Shown piece after piece: positions 63,236 to 64,000 of a stretch of DNA of 64,000 nt; positions within the stretch are counted from its first letter, which is position 1; every line of letters begins with the position of its first letter. Origin of the DNA: Acerihabitans arboris. GTDB lineage: Bacteria; Pseudomonadota; Gammaproteobacteria; Enterobacterales; Enterobacteriaceae. The stretch is taken from assembly GCF_010131535.1 (NCBI RefSeq), contig NZ_WUBS01000009.1, positions 1 to 64,000 on the forward strand, in the 5' to 3' direction. The notes under the pieces were generated by a model. The model ran no database searches. It was not told the DNA's origin and saw nothing but the letters and a program-made list of their open reading frames with translations. The position numbers and the translations under genes were made by a program.

Positions 63236-63910
63236 ATGAATATTCTCGTCATCGAAGATGAACCCAAGGCGCGTGAATATATGCGCACCGGCCTGACCGA
63301 ATCCGGTTATGTGGTGGACGTGGCGTCGGGCGGCGTGGATGGCCTGCATATGGCACTGGAAAGCCATTATGACCTGATCCTGCTGGATGTGATGATGCCG
63401 GGAATGGACGGCTGGTCGGTCATGGAGATGATGGACAGGCGGATTGATACCCCGGTAATCTTCCTGACCGCCAAAGGCACCCTGGAAGACAAACTCAAAG
63501 GGCTGGAGCTGGGGGCGGACGACTACCTGGTGAAGCCCTTCTCCTTTGCCGAACTGCTGGCGCGTATTCGCATCGCCTTACGGCGCGGGGGGCAGGTAAA
63601 GCAGGATGAGGTGCTAGCCGTGGGGGATTTGCAAATGGATGTGGCCAAACGCCGCGTGGTGCGCAACGGTACCCGCGTTGACCTGACCAACAAGGAATTT
63701 AATCTGCTGCATCTGTTTATGCTGAGTCCGGGGCAGGTGCTGACCCGTTCGCTGATTGCATCCAGGGTATGGGATATGAACTTTGACAGCGATACCAACG
63801 TGGTGGATGTCGCGGTGCGTCGTCTGCGGCAAAAGATAGACGAGCCGTTCGGCAAACCGTTGATCCATACCGTGCATGGGGTAGGTTACCGCTGTGAAGA
63901 CGAAGCATGA
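63236..63910 (+). CDS. OmpR-family response regulator (CusR/heavy-metal type)
   Basis: 224 residues. Receiver domain with Asp51 (LILLDVMMPGMDGW), Thr in VIFLTAKG and Lys in LVKPFSF. Winged-helix output with LTNKEFNLLHLFMLSPGQVLTRSLI, and VDVAVRRLRQKID near the end. Phosphorylated by the sensor encoded next (ATGA overlap, 63907-63910). It resembles metal-responsive CusR/CopR regulators; the GCGTCAG repeat upstream of the operon may be its site. Confidence 0.93.
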   Translation: MNILVIEDEPKAREYMRTGLTESGYVVDVASGGVDGLHMALESHYDLILLDVMMPGMDGWSVMEMMDRRIDTPVIFLTAKGTLEDKLKGLELGADDYLVKPFSFAELLARIRIALRRGGQVKQDEVLAVGDLQMDVAKRRVVRNGTRVDLTNKEFNLLHLFMLSPGQVLTRSLIASRVWDMNFDSDTNVVDVAVRRLRQKIDEPFGKPLIHTVHGVGYRCEDEA

Positions 63911-64000
63911 AAAGCCTCTCGCTCACGTCCCGCCTGTCGTTGATCCTGGCCGCGTTGGTCATGCTGGTGATGGCGACGGTCGGTTACGCGCTGTACCGTA
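63907..64000 (+). CDS. Sensor histidine kinase, 3'-partial at window edge
   Basis: Starts MKSLSLTSRLSLILAALVML with the hydrophobic first membrane helix typical of CusS/heavy-metal sensor kinases. Only 31 codons are in the window. The overlap with the regulator stop makes it the cognate kinase. Confidence 0.82.
   Translation, partial: MKSLSLTSRLSLILAALVMLVMATVGYALYR

Noticed and set aside
1-64000. CRISPR array, rRNA operon or intact tRNA
   Set aside because: No regularly spaced short repeats, rRNA-like sequence or complete tRNA cloverleaf was seen on either strand.

Overview
The window looks like an Enterobacterales chromosome. Gene content (ygiQ, an Ula-type PTS, a Klebsiella-style hpx purine-nitrogen locus, TacAT- and AbiE-type toxin-antitoxin pairs, an OmpR-type two-component system) and the many decayed insertion sequences fit a free-living or recently host-associated member of the Sodalis/Pectobacteriaceae side of the order. 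That placement is inference; no rRNA or intact tRNA gene is present to settle it.

Layout. (1) 1-17.4 kb is an accessory region packed with IS66, IS3 and IS4 debris, an AbiE-like TA pair, a Fic protein with a striking palindromic upstream site, two tyrosine-integrase relics or genes, a methyltransferase, and a duplicated cassette. The cassette holds a small Gly-rich peptide with an overlapping membrane protein (microcin/immunity-like), a tiny promoter-terminator unit that should make an RNA of about 55 nt, and a ribbon-helix-helix gene preceded by a conserved 21-codon overlapping ORF. One cassette copy is intact and one is decayed. A metallophosphoesterase and a truncated AraC gene follow. (2) 17.4-20 kb holds a SnoaL-like protein, a MarR-GNAT fusion and a two-gene toxin-antitoxin-like pair with an ADP-ribosyltransferase-like toxin. 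(3) 20-34.9 kb is a purine/allantoin nitrogen-scavenging locus: hpxC < > hpxS-hpxA, then convergent hpxY < hpxX < hpxW, the RpiR regulator hpxU, and the six-gene ABC transporter-hpxJ-hpxK operon. Sigma-54-type GG-N10-GC promoters stand before hpxW and the transporter operon, with a weaker one before hpxC, which suggests nitrogen control. hpxB (allantoinase) and hpxZ are missing exactly where the two convergent operons meet. (4) 35-44.8 kb carries a c-di-GMP phosphodiesterase, a GNAT/DUF1778 TA pair, a methyltransferase and a GntR-controlled operon of transketolase plus an ascorbate-type PTS. (5) 44.9-49.4 kb is an AT-rich insert with a tightly overlapping HEPN-like / KGGVGR ParA-like / Sll1717-like P-loop operon, the best candidate here for an undescribed defence or conflict system. 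(6) 49.4-64 kb holds ygiQ, an unknown CxxC protein, a 1667-residue protein of unknown function, a LysR regulator, an SDR/TetR divergent pair, an IS3 orfA relic and an alpha/beta hydrolase-response regulator-sensor kinase operon that runs off the right edge.

Functionally, the hpx genes form one coherent pathway: uptake and racemisation of allantoin, import and hydrolysis of allantoate-type ureides, transamination of the ureido product and oxamate/carboxylated-urea hydrolysis. Most other blocks are self-contained accessory modules. All assignments come from reading the sequence and translations by eye; no database search was run.
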